Shown: one piece after another, positions 35,394-44,751 of the stretch
Layout of the letters: each line of letters begins with the position of its first letter
Position numbering within the stretch: position 1 is the first letter of the stretch
Source of the DNA: Aquibium sp. ELW1220
GTDB lineage: Bacteria; Pseudomonadota; Alphaproteobacteria; Rhizobiales; Rhizobiaceae
Direction: 5' to 3'
Assembly: GCF_030398385.1 (NCBI RefSeq)
Contig: NZ_JAOAOQ010000042.1
Location: 1 to 49,906, forward strand
DNA: 49,906 nucleotides
Notes under the pieces: model-generated
The model's database searches: none
Seen by the model: only the letters and a program-made list of their open reading frames with translations
Told to the model about the DNA's origin: nothing
Program-made: the position numbers and the translations under genes

Positions 35394-36224
35394 ATGCGCT
35401 CGCTCCTGTTCGTGCCGGCCTCGAGGCCGGAGATGTTCCGGAAGGCACGGGCCAGCGGGGCTGGCGTCGTCGTCTTCGACCTCGAGGACGCCGTCCGCCC
35501 TTCCATGAAGGAGGAGGCGCGCGAGACGCTGGCACGTCACCGTGCGCCGCATGGCGAGGGACCTGCGACGGCGATCCGCGTGAACGGCCTGAAGACGGGC
35601 TGGTGCGAGGGCGACATCGAGCTGGTCCGCGCGCTCCGGCCCGACTTCGTCATGCTGCCCAAGGCGGAGGGACCGCACGACGTGGCGCGGATCGCGGAGC
35701 GGCTGGACAGCGGCTCCTCGGCGCCGGGCATCCTCGCCGTGGCCACCGAGACTTCGGCGTCGGTGCTGTCGCTTGCCGCATCCGACTGGCGTCATCCGCG
35801 CCTGAAGGGCCTGCTCTGGGGCGCCGAGGATCTTGCGGCGGACCTCGGCGCGACCGGCAACCGCAGTCCGGACGGGAGCTATTCCGGACCGTTCCGACTT
35901 GCACGCGACCTTTGCCTGATGGCGGCGAGGAAGGCCGGAGTGCTGGCCATCGACGCCGTCCACACCGCCTTCCGCGACCTCGACGACCTGCGGCGGGAAG
36001 CCGAGCAGGCAAGGCGCGACGGCTTCGACGCCAAGGCGGCGATCCATCCGGCGCAGGTCGAAGTCATCAATGCGGTCTTCCGTCCGGACGCGCAGGAGCT
36101 ACGCTGGGCAGAGGCGGTCCTTGCATCCCTGGCAGCGTCCGGAGACGGCGTGGCGGTAGTGGATGGCGCCATGGTCGATGCCCCGCACGCATCCCGGGCG
36201 CGTCGCATACTGGGCGTCCTGTGA
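35394..36224 (+). CDS. CitE-type CoA-ester lyase (HpcH/HpaI aldolase family)
   Basis: TIM-barrel Mg2+-dependent lyase of 276 residues that cleaves 3-hydroxyacyl-CoA dicarboxylates such as citramalyl-, malyl- or methylmalyl-CoA. Start MRSLLFVPASRPEMFRKARA is the family consensus. Metal-binding acids appear in FDLEDAVRPSMKEEA and TETSASVLSLA, the substrate loop in WGAEDLAADLGATGNR, and the conserved C-terminal KAAIHPAQVEVIN. ATG 35394 lies one base after the MaoC stop, so both are coupled. It occupies the place of HMG-CoA lyase in Liu-type operons. It ends four bases before the convergent SDR-like gene. Confidence 0.9.
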   Translation: MRSLLFVPASRPEMFRKARASGAGVVVFDLEDAVRPSMKEEARETLARHRAPHGEGPATAIRVNGLKTGWCEGDIELVRALRPDFVMLPKAEGPHDVARIAERLDSGSSAPGILAVATETSASVLSLAASDWRHPRLKGLLWGAEDLAADLGATGNRSPDGSYSGPFRLARDLCLMAARKAGVLAIDAVHTAFRDLDDLRREAEQARRDGFDAKAAIHPAQVEVINAVFRPDAQELRWAEAVLASLAASGDGVAVVDGAMVDAPHASRARRILGVL

Positions 36225-36228
36225 AGCC

Positions 36229-37008
36229 TCAGGCCGCGGAGATGCCGCCCGTGACGCTGATCGTCTGTCCCGTGATGCGCGCAGCGGAAGGACTGGCGAG
36301 GAACACCACGAGGTCGGCGAGGTCCGCCGCCGTCACGACCCCGAGGTCAGCCATGGTCTCCGCCTTTGCGAAGAGCTTACGCGAGAACGGATCTTCCTTG
36401 AGCCGGCCGTACAGGGGCGTGTCCGACACCACGCTCGGCGTCAGGCAGTTGACGCGGATGCCGCTCCGTTTTGCCTCCCACGCCATTCCCCGGCAGAACA
36501 TGACGATGGCAGCCATCGCCGCGCCGATGACGGCTTCTCCGGGCGTCGCCACCTTGGCGGCGTCGGAAGCAAGGCAGATCACCGATCCTCCGCCCTGCTC
36601 CATCATGTGCGGAAGAACAGCGCGCGCGGGCAGGATCGTGCCGCCGGCCACCATCTCGATCGTCGGCATGAGAGCATCGAGCGGAATCTGGTGCAGGAGC
36701 CTCGGCCGCGGATCGCCTCCCGCGGTGCTGACCAGGACATCGATGCGGCCGAGCCGCGCGACGGCCTGCCCGACTATCGTCTCCAGTTCGCCGGGCTTCG
36801 TCGCGTCGACGGCAAGGTATCCGATTTCCGCGGACGGAAACTCTTCCTCCAGGGACAGGCGGACGGCTTCGCCCCGCGCGGGCGACCGTCCCGCCACGAC
36901 CACCCGGGGCACGCCCGCTCGAAGCAGTGCCCGAGCGCTCGCCAGGCCTATCCCGGCTGTTCCGCCGACGACGAGTGCCCCCGTTTCCCGTAGCGCCCGC
37001 GCCGCCAT
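36229..37008 (-). CDS. SDR-fold protein lacking the catalytic Tyr and Lys
   Basis: Short-chain dehydrogenase/reductase fold, 259 residues. The cofactor loop is ALVVGGTAGIGLASARALLR (residues 11-30) and the family end AARITGQTISVTGG is kept. The active Ser is at 148 (SVICLASDA), but the expected Tyr (S+13) is Ile161 and the expected Lys (Y+4) is Met165 in EAVIGAAMAAIVM. The NNAG motif reads STAG. Standard hydride transfer from an alcohol is therefore unlikely. It may bind a nucleotide or CoA ester non-catalytically, or use other residues. Only minus-strand gene of the cluster, with GAGG before ATG 37008, sharing the operator region at 37029 with the racemase. Confidence 0.85.
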   Translation of the reverse strand: MAARALRETGALVVGGTAGIGLASARALLRAGVPRVVVAGRSPARGEAVRLSLEEEFPSAEIGYLAVDATKPGELETIVGQAVARLGRIDVLVSTAGGDPRPRLLHQIPLDALMPTIEMVAGGTILPARAVLPHMMEQGGGSVICLASDAAKVATPGEAVIGAAMAAIVMFCRGMAWEAKRSGIRVNCLTPSVVSDTPLYGRLKEDPFSRKLFAKAETMADLGVVTAADLADLVVFLASPSAARITGQTISVTGGISAA

Positions 37009-37028
37009 TATCCTCGCCCTTCACCATT

Positions 37029-37044
37029 GTTACCCGATAGTCAC
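37029..37044 (+). promoter_or_regulatory. Probable TetR operator, copy 2
   Basis: GTTACCCGATAGTCAC differs from 20007-20022 at one base. It sits 21 bp before the SDR-like start and 55 bp before the racemase start. On the minus strand a TTGACA (37064 to 37059) precedes it so that the motif covers the predicted -10 of the SDR-like promoter; bound TetR would block that promoter and probably the divergent one. Confidence 0.65.
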
Positions 37045-37098
37045 ACATGTTCCCGGGATGTCAACCGGCAGGGAACAAGCCCATACGGAAGGAGACGC

Positions 37099-38214
37099 AT
37101 GATGGCCGGACCGCTGGAAGGCGTGCGGATCGTCGAGATGGACGCGATCGGGCCTGTCCCGCTCGCGTCCATGATCCTGGCGGATCTCGGCGCCACTATC
37201 GTCCGTCTCGAACGGCCGGGGGGCCAGGCCGCACACGGCAATCTCGGCGAGGACATCGTGCACCGCGGGCGGATGCGCCTGACGCTCGACATGAAGCAGC
37301 CCGGGGACGTGGCTCGGGCGCTGGAGCTCGTCGACCATGCCGACGCGCTTCTCGAAGGCTACCGGCCAGGAGTGATGGAGCGTCTGGGGCTTGGCCCGGA
37401 AACCTGCCTCGCCCGGAATCCAAGACTGGTCTATGCCCGGAGCACCGGCTGGGGCCAGACCGGGCCGCTGGCTGCAACGGCAGGCCACGACATCAACTAC
37501 ATAGCCCTCTCGGGCGCCCTCGGCGCCATCGGCAACTCGGACGGCTGCCCTCCCCCGCCGCTCAACCTGGTCGGCGACTATGGTGGCGGCGCCATGTTCC
37601 TTGTGACCGGCGTCCTCGCGGGCGTCCTTGCGGCGCGGGACACCGGTCGCGGCGACGTCGTAGACGTGGCGATGACGGACGGCGTTGGCGTCCTCATGAG
37701 CATGTTCGTCGCCCTTAGACAGCAGGGCGGCTGGAGCGACGCCCGCGGCGACAACCTGCTCGACGGCGCCGCACCCTTCTATCGCTGCTACGAATGCGCC
37801 GATGGGCGTCATGTCGCAGTCGGCGCGATCGAGCCGCAGTTTTTCCAGCAGCTGCTTGCCGGGCTCGGTCTGGAGCCAGCGTCCATCGTCCAGCACGACC
37901 GTTCCTCATGGAAGGATCTCACGAGCCTCATCGCCGGGCGGTTCGCCCTCCGGTCACGGGACGATTGGGCGGAGCATTTCGCAGGAACGGACGCCTGCGT
38001 AACTCCCGTCCTGACGATATCCGAAGCGCTGTCGCATCCAGGCAACAAGGCCCGCAGTGCTCACGTCCGGGTCGGAGAACTTCTGCAGCCTGCCATTGCC
38101 CCGCGCTTCTCGAGGTGCCATGGAAAAATACGGGAAGCCGGGTTCGCGTCGTTCCCTGAGGTTCTTTCTCTATTCACCGAAAAGGAAATGGCTCCGAAGA
38201 CCATGCGGCCATAG
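37099..38214 (+). CDS. Alpha-methylacyl-CoA racemase-like CoA-transferase family III protein
   Basis: CaiB/BaiF superfamily member of 371 residues. GPLEGVRIVEMDAIGPVPLA opens it; then ILADLGATIVRLERPGG, YRPGVMERLGLGPE, YARSTGWGQTGPLAATAGHD followed by INYIALSGALGAIG, and NLVGDYGGGAMFLVTGVLAG, which together are typical of alpha-methylacyl-CoA racemase: the catalytic His is in GHDINY and the Asp in GDYGGG. It inverts the 2-methyl stereocentre so that stereospecific acyl-CoA dehydrogenases can act. AAGGAG lies four to seven bases before the ATGATG at 37099. Transcribed away from the SDR-like gene; it ends the cluster. Confidence 0.88.
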   Translation: MMAGPLEGVRIVEMDAIGPVPLASMILADLGATIVRLERPGGQAAHGNLGEDIVHRGRMRLTLDMKQPGDVARALELVDHADALLEGYRPGVMERLGLGPETCLARNPRLVYARSTGWGQTGPLAATAGHDINYIALSGALGAIGNSDGCPPPPLNLVGDYGGGAMFLVTGVLAGVLAARDTGRGDVVDVAMTDGVGVLMSMFVALRQQGGWSDARGDNLLDGAAPFYRCYECADGRHVAVGAIEPQFFQQLLAGLGLEPASIVQHDRSSWKDLTSLIAGRFALRSRDDWAEHFAGTDACVTPVLTISEALSHPGNKARSAHVRVGELLQPAIAPRFSRCHGKIREAGFASFPEVLSLFTEKEMAPKTMRP

Positions 38215-38289
38215 CTCCGCACCAAGGGGCAAGCTCCCCTACTTTCATGCGCCCGTAACAATAACTTCTTCCAGGACGGCATCGACCAT

Positions 38290-39504
<1,215 letters not shown>

Positions 39505-39509
39505 CATCC

Positions 39510-40469
39510 ATGTTTTCCCTTGCCGGAAAGAAGGTCTACGTCGCCGGCCATCGCGGAATGGTCGGTTCGGCCATCGTGCGGCGGCTGGCGTCGGAGGGAT
39601 GCACGGTCCTGACTGCCGGGCGCGCCGAGGTCGATCTCACCCGCCAGGACCAGGTCGAGCGCTGGTTCGAGGCGCATAGGCCGGAAGTGGTGTTCCTCGC
39701 CGCGGCGAAGGTGGGCGGCATCCTCGCCAACGACCGCTATCCGGCGGATTTCATCTACGAGAACCTGATCCTGGAGGCGAACGTCATCCATGCGGCGCAC
39801 CGCGCGGGCGTGGAGAAGCTGCTCTTCCTCGGTTCGTCCTGCATATACCCCAAGTTCGCAGAGCAGCCGATCGTCGAGGAGGCCCTGCTGACGGGGCCGC
39901 TGGAGCCAACCAACGAGTGGTACGCGATCGCCAAGATCGCAGGCATCAAGCTATGCCAGGCGTACCGGCGCCAGCATGGGCGAGACTTCATCTCCGCGAT
40001 GCCGACGAACCTCTACGGGCCGGGCGACAACTTCGACCTCTCGTCTAGCCACGTCATGCCGGCGCTGATCCGAAAGGCGCACGAAGCCAAGGTCCGCGGC
40101 GCGCCGGAGATCGTGGTCTGGGGCACGGGTACGCCGCGACGCGAATTCCTGCATGTCGACGACTGCGCCGACGCCTGCGTTCATCTGATGACTTCCTATT
40201 CGGACGACGGGCACGTGAACGTCGGCTCCGGCGAGGACGTCACCATCCTCGATCTAACCAGGCTCGTGTGCAGGGCGGTCGGCTACGAGGGGGGCATCGT
40301 ACATGACCTCACAAAGCCGGACGGCACGCCGCGCAAGCTTATGAGCGCCGGGCGGCTGCGGGCGCTCGGCTGGTCCCCGACCATCGGCCTGGAGGAGGGA
40401 ATCGCCATGGCGTACCAGGCGTTCCTCGCCGGGGGCAGCGTCGAGCGCAACCCTGGAAACGCGGCATGA
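39510..40469 (+). CDS. fcl: GDP-L-fucose synthase
   Basis: Epimerase/reductase (320 residues) converting GDP-4-keto-6-deoxymannose to GDP-L-fucose with NADPH. Cofactor loop [20 protein letters not shown], the diagnostic [33 protein letters not shown], catalytic Tyr/Lys in [18 protein letters not shown], and [17 protein letters not shown] 39510 gives the family start MFSLAGKKV. Cytosolic. Fucose could go to the exopolysaccharide locus on the minus strand or, as in rhizobia (NolK), to another glycan. Confidence 0.95.
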   Translation: MFSLAGKKVYVAGHRGMVGSAIVRRLASEGCTVLTAGRAEVDLTRQDQVERWFEAHRPEVVFLAAAKVGGILANDRYPADFIYENLILEANVIHAAHRAGVEKLLFLGSSCIYPKFAEQPIVEEALLTGPLEPTNEWYAIAKIAGIKLCQAYRRQHGRDFISAMPTNLYGPGDNFDLSSSHVMPALIRKAHEAKVRGAPEIVVWGTGTPRREFLHVDDCADACVHLMTSYSDDGHVNVGSGEDVTILDLTRLVCRAVGYEGGIVHDLTKPDGTPRKLMSAGRLRALGWSPTIGLEEGIAMAYQAFLAGGSVERNPGNAA

Positions 40470-40556
40470 TGGCTTCGGCCTTGAACCGCATGTCCGAAAG
40501 CCGTCAGCCAGCCGCTGTAAGGCGCCGTAGTCCCAAAGGAGGCTCTTGCCCGTGTC

Positions 40557-41201
40557 TCAGGACTTGACCACTGCGCTGGACTCGATCCCCTTTCGCCGGA
40601 AGACGTTCCTGGTGTCGATGACCAGCCTGGAGTGTTCGGCGACCAGGCCGTAGTCGACCGCGTCGTGGTCGGTCGAGACGACGACAGCGTGGCAGCCCCT
40701 CAGCGCTTCGGCGGTGATTTCGATCGACCGGACGCCTTCGTACTGACCGTGCTCGCGGGTCGGAGGTATCACGGGCACGTGCGGATCGTGGTAGTCGACA
40801 TGCGCGCCGCGCAGGCGGAGGATGCCTATGGTTTCGGCCGTGGCGGTGACGTACCTGAGGTCCGGCTCGCGATGGCGGGTCAGCGGCGTCGGCACGCAGA
40901 TCACGACAACGTCACATTCCGCCAAATACGAGAATTCCCCCTTCGCAAGGAACCGCCCGTCACCGACCAAGACGGCGAGGTCGCTGGACACGACGGCGTC
41001 GATATATGAACGCCCGCCGTTCAGCATCTCGACCTTGGAGGCGTCGACGTCGAACCCGATGGTCCTGAAGCCGCCCCGCGCGCAGGCCGCAGCAAGCGGC
41101 AGGCCGACGTAGCCGAGGCCGATCACCCCAACGACAGCCGTGCGCCGGCCTAGCCTCTCGAAAAGGCCATAGGCGAATGGCTTCGGATCTTCATGGTTCA
41201 T
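40557..41201 (-). pseudogene. Nucleotide-sugar dehydrogenase (UGDH/WbpA type) with internal in-frame deletion
   Basis: The 214-residue frame joins two ends of a protein normally about 430 long. N-terminal NAD domain: GVIGLGYVGLPLAAACARGG and CDVVVICVPTPLTRHREPDL. Then TATAETIG passes directly into the C-terminal UDP-sugar-binding domain ILRLRGAHVDYHDPHVPVIP, ALRGCHAVVVSTDHDAVDYG and VIDTRNVFRRKG. The central dimerisation domain and the catalytic Cys region (G-x-G-F-G-G-x-C-x-P) are absent. The junction lies near 40820 and keeps the frame. It cannot oxidise a UDP-sugar, so I call it a pseudogene although it has no stop. Last gene of the minus-strand polysaccharide locus. Confidence 0.8.
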
Positions 41202-41627
41202 GGCGCCCGAATCCGTTTCGATGGCTGGCCTACGATAGCGCGTTCACTGAATGGCGATGAATCGCCGTGGACACAAGGGAGGCCGGTAGTTTCGCCACGA
41301 CGAGCCGTCCATACCTTGCAGGGCCTGACCGAGCCACCTCTCGTGTCGCCGTGCCGCAACGCGCGGCGCCCGAAACAATGTGCGCAAGGCTGCGACCGCG
41401 TCAAGCAGACGCTCACATGCCGCACAAGCTCGGCTTCTCGCAGATCAGCGCGAGCGCGGCATTCGGCGCAGGACGCTCATGTCGTCGACGAGCCAATAAC
41501 CGGCCTCGCAAGATGAGGTGAATATTTCCAATCGCTACGCCATCTCCCCGAAAATAATTCACTCCCGCACGCGCATCATGAAAGGCAGCGATGGTATAAA
41601 AACATTCTCTCTACACAGATCGCATTC
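41202..41627. other. Intergenic region, no gene recognised
   Basis: No family-like reading frame. Base composition falls from GC-rich to AT-rich going toward 41620, marking the edge of a compositionally distinct segment that contains the next minus-strand membrane gene. Confidence 0.35.
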
Positions 41628-42548
41628 TCATATAAACTGTACTATCTTCCGGATATTTTTTGCAGATAGCGCGACAAATGATCCTACGTCGTGTCGACGC
41701 AACGCGCGCAGGTCTTCCCGACTTTTCAGAAAAATCTTGCCAATGGATCGGTTGCTTTCTCCGCCTATCCGCATCTTGACCATGACCTCGGGGATATGCG
41801 CGAAGTCAAGCTGCATTTCGATAATGACGGTCGCATTGCGCCAGTTCATGATTGATTGTAGGTTCTCAGGACTGCGATAATAGATCGACAGTATGACGAT
41901 TAATATCACGCCAATGACTCCGATAGCCAGATATACTGTCCGTGTCAGGAGGCTCGATATCGACGCTTTCGTGAAGCTGTTCTTGTTGGCCTGGATCAAA
42001 GCAACCAAGACAAGAATGAGTACCCCAACGAAGTGGCGCCGATCTTCTGTCGTGACAGCAAATATCATGACTATGGCCGCAGCGGAAAGCTTTGTAGATA
42101 CGCGAGCTTTGTAGACAATAAGATAGGCAAGGCAGAAGTAGTATGCAGCTTCTCCATGCACAAATAATGCAGCAAGGATGGCAGCGAAAAAGCCTGCGCG
42201 GTCAGGGTTTCTTTCCGGAATCCGCGTCCAGTTGGCCCAGATCGATTGCTCTTGCTTTCCGAAGCGGAGGTATAGCCAAAACAGGAAGACAACATTGATA
42301 ATAGCGAGAAGCGCTGCGATGCCCCAGTATGATGGCGGGATCAAAAGAAACTCTGGATAAAGAGCCCGGTATCGAAAATAAAAGCCGTGATATACAAGAA
42401 TTGGGCGCAACATGAAATATGCGAATGAAAAAGATGCCGAAAAAAAAACGAATAGCATCTGTCTACGAAAAGCAACGAACATCAATAAAATGTTGAGCAG
42501 AGCGCAAGCAAAAACGACACTCTGCTCCACTTGATCTATCCCTTTCAC
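41628..42548 (-). CDS. Multi-pass membrane protein, possible polysaccharide (Wzy-type) polymerase
   Basis: About 306 residues with roughly seven or eight hydrophobic segments (for example QSVVFACALLNILLMFVAF, SYWGIAALLAIINVVFLFWL, VYLAIGVIGVILIVILSIYY). A GTG at 42548 overlaps the glycosyltransferase stop (GTGA); another in-frame GTG exists at 42572. The topology, central loop with EDRRHF and the location between a glycosyltransferase and flippase suit an O-antigen/EPS polymerase, but no motif is decisive. The C-terminal 60 residues are hydrophilic and the protein is shorter than typical Wzy (about 400), so it may be truncated. Clearly lower GC than its neighbours, suggesting separate acquisition. 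Confidence 0.55.
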   Translation of the reverse strand: MKGIDQVEQSVVFACALLNILLMFVAFRRQMLFVFFSASFSFAYFMLRPILVYHGFYFRYRALYPEFLLIPPSYWGIAALLAIINVVFLFWLYLRFGKQEQSIWANWTRIPERNPDRAGFFAAILAALFVHGEAAYYFCLAYLIVYKARVSTKLSAAAIVMIFAVTTEDRRHFVGVLILVLVALIQANKNSFTKASISSLLTRTVYLAIGVIGVILIVILSIYYRSPENLQSIMNWRNATVIIEMQLDFAHIPEVMVKMRIGGESNRSIGKIFLKSREDLRALRRHDVGSFVALSAKNIRKIVQFI

Positions 42549-43858
42549 CTGAAAGATTTTGGTGGCAGGCACGGGTGCGATAGGTCCGCCGAACCATGCG
42601 CCCCTACCAGCCCCGCCAACACCGCATGAAGCCGGTCGCCGACCACCTCCAGCCTATGCGCCGAGGCGGTCCACAGGGCGGCCTCGGACATGCGGGCGCG
42701 CGTCGGCCGGTCCTCGCAGATGGCCCGGATCGCCGCGGCGATGGCCGGGCCGTTCCGCTCGGGTACGATCGCCCCGTCCACCCCGTCCCGTACCGGCGCG
42801 CCCGCCGACCGCGTGACGACGCACGGCAGGCCGGAGGCAAGCGCCTCAAGCGTCACGCTCGCCATCCCCTCGGCCAGCGACGGCAGGCAGAAGACGTCGG
42901 CGGTTCGGAATCCCTGGGCCATCTCGTCGGGTCCCAGGTGGCCGAGGAACGTCAGGGCCGCGCAGTCCGGGCGCTCCCGGATCCCCGCCGGCGTCGTCCC
43001 CGCGACGCGTATGTCGTATCCCAGCGGGGTGAGCAGACGCGCAGCCTCGGCCAGATAGGGCAGGCCCTTGCGCAGCCCCGCCTGCCCGGCGAACAGCACG
43101 CGCTTCGGCACCGGCGCACCCGCCTGCAGGATGGCCGAGCCCAGGCCGTAGGGAACGCGTGCGAGTTTGCCCGCATCGAACCCTGTCACGGTGGCAAGTC
43201 CGTCATCTACCGTTTCCGAGGGGCTGAGCAGCAGATCCGAGACCGCGACCACCTCCTCGATATGGCGGCGATAGCGGACGGCGTCGGTCGCGAAACCCGG
43301 CGCAGGTTCCCACCCCGGCCAGCGCCGCCGTTCCTCGGCCAGGATGTCGTACACGCTCGGGGTGATCACGATGTCGGTGGCAATGCGCGCGCCCTGCCCG
43401 CGCGCCCAGCGCAGGAAAGCGGTTCCGCCGTTGCCGGTGGTGTTGAGCACGACGGAGGCGCCCGCAAGCCCGGCCCTGCGGGCCGACCGGCCGAGCACCC
43501 AGTCCTCTACCCGGAACCGGGTCTGATGGCCCGTCCCAAGGCGTTCGCAGAGCTTGCCCACCGGCTCCGACAGGAAGATCGTGCGGACCTTGTGCGCCGG
43601 AATGCCCAGCACGGTGCGCCGCTTCACGATGCTGTCCGTCATTCCAAAGAACTGGCTATAGAGCCGGGACGGCGTTTCGCCCTCGCGCCAGGCCGTCGAG
43701 GTGTGCAGGGCCGCGAGCGCGCCGCGATCCTCAAGCATCCGGGCGAGTTCGTAGGCGCGGCGGGCGCCCATCTGAATCACGAGGACGGAGACTGAAGCTC
43801 TCGCAACATCTGCGGGAATCTGCGGGGAGGCCGGATCTCGTTGAGATCTACTGATCAT
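42545..43858 (-). CDS. Glycosyltransferase, GT4 family (GT-B fold)
   Basis: Protein of 437 residues adding a sugar to a polysaccharide repeat unit. N-terminal acceptor domain starts with VSVLVIQMGARRAYELARML; C-terminal donor domain has RVLFAGQAGLRKGLPYLAEA, LTFLGHLGPDEMAQGFRTAD, VFCLPSLAEGMASVTLEALA (the E-x7-E nucleotide-sugar motif) and SGLPCVVTRSAGAP. Its ATG at 43858 overlaps the methyltransferase TGA (ATGA), so it is translated with the gene upstream. High GC and Arg-rich C-terminus contrast with the AT-rich genes on both sides. Confidence 0.88.
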   Translation of the reverse strand: MISRSQRDPASPQIPADVARASVSVLVIQMGARRAYELARMLEDRGALAALHTSTAWREGETPSRLYSQFFGMTDSIVKRRTVLGIPAHKVRTIFLSEPVGKLCERLGTGHQTRFRVEDWVLGRSARRAGLAGASVVLNTTGNGGTAFLRWARGQGARIATDIVITPSVYDILAEERRRWPGWEPAPGFATDAVRYRRHIEEVVAVSDLLLSPSETVDDGLATVTGFDAGKLARVPYGLGSAILQAGAPVPKRVLFAGQAGLRKGLPYLAEAARLLTPLGYDIRVAGTTPAGIRERPDCAALTFLGHLGPDEMAQGFRTADVFCLPSLAEGMASVTLEALASGLPCVVTRSAGAPVRDGVDGAIVPERNGPAIAAAIRAICEDRPTRARMSEAALWTASAHRLEVVGDRLHAVLAGLVGAHGSADLSHPCLPPKSFR

Positions 43859-44715
43859 GCACGAAAAACAACAAGAAGCTCACTTCGAGTCGTATCGCCG
43901 ATGAATTTGGATGTTCCATTCCAACTCGCTATCCTCTTCAGGTCGGCGTCGGTCAGGGCTCCGATGAAGCAATTTGATGAAGGGAGGGTATTGGTTAGAA
44001 ATTCAACAGTAGGAAGCACTGGGTGCACCCGTCCCCAAAGCTTATGGAACCCCTCAAAGTCGCTGTCACGGTAAATTGGCGATCCATGCGGAAACACAGC
44101 TATGAGATAGCCACCCGGCTTGAGGACAGAGATTTGACGTTTGATTGCCTCTGCCGGATCCGGTGTATGCTCAAGCACATGGGCCGAGAAAGCCACATCG
44201 AATGGCGACGCACTGACCACATTTGACCAAATAGTATGAATCTTGAGACCGAGCTTCTCACCGAATGCTGCACGTGGCACAGAGACCTCAAAGCCCGTCA
44301 CGGAGAACCCAGCATTCTGAAATTGGTGCATCCCGTACCCCCAATTCGCACCAAAATCTAGAACCCTCGCCCCAGGGGCAATTGAGAGAACCCCGAAGAG
44401 ATCAATGAACCTAGTGAAATCTTTCGCTGTACCTACGAAATTTGACGTCATCAGGGTCGCGAGCGTTTCATCATCGGGCAGATCGGTAGTCAGGCCCGAT
44501 TGCTGGTAACCTGTCTGATAGAAGCGGACCATATCGCGCTCAGTCTCACGAGGAAAGCGGAAAAGTAGACCACAATTGGTACATCTCAGGAGTTGGTGGA
44601 AGTATTTCCGATCTATGCCTTCTGCCTGTTGACTGGCACAGCTAGGACATACCGGCTTTGTACCGAAGCCCCCTGCAAATCCTTGAATGAAGTACATCAG
44701 CTGTTCGAGCTGCAT
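43855..44715 (-). CDS. SAM-dependent methyltransferase with N-terminal zinc ribbon
   Basis: Class I methyltransferase of 286 residues. Two Cys pairs (CPSC and CTNC, about residues 23-50) form a zinc ribbon as in sugar C-methyltransferases and related proteins of polysaccharide loci. Motif I is GARVLDFGANWGYGMHQFQN, followed by the acidic VTGFEVSVPRAAFG, post-I FDVAFSAHVLEHTPDPAEAI and VLKPGGYLIAVFPHG. Probably methylates a sugar or glycan intermediate. Moderately low GC compared with the flippase. Start at ATG 44715, 36 bp after the flippase stop. Confidence 0.85.
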   Translation of the reverse strand: MQLEQLMYFIQGFAGGFGTKPVCPSCASQQAEGIDRKYFHQLLRCTNCGLLFRFPRETERDMVRFYQTGYQQSGLTTDLPDDETLATLMTSNFVGTAKDFTRFIDLFGVLSIAPGARVLDFGANWGYGMHQFQNAGFSVTGFEVSVPRAAFGEKLGLKIHTIWSNVVSASPFDVAFSAHVLEHTPDPAEAIKRQISVLKPGGYLIAVFPHGSPIYRDSDFEGFHKLWGRVHPVLPTVEFLTNTLPSSNCFIGALTDADLKRIASWNGTSKFIGDTTRSELLVVFRA

Positions 44716-44751
44716 TGAGAGACTGCCTCCAGATCAGACAAAAATTGAAAA

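Noticed and set aside
35394-36224. Reading MaoC, CitE and the CaiB-superfamily gene as an itaconate degradation set
   Set aside because: The CaiB-superfamily protein has racemase-type motifs, is on a separate transcript, and the carboxylase and dehydrogenase would be unexplained; kept only as an alternative for the MaoC/CitE substrate.
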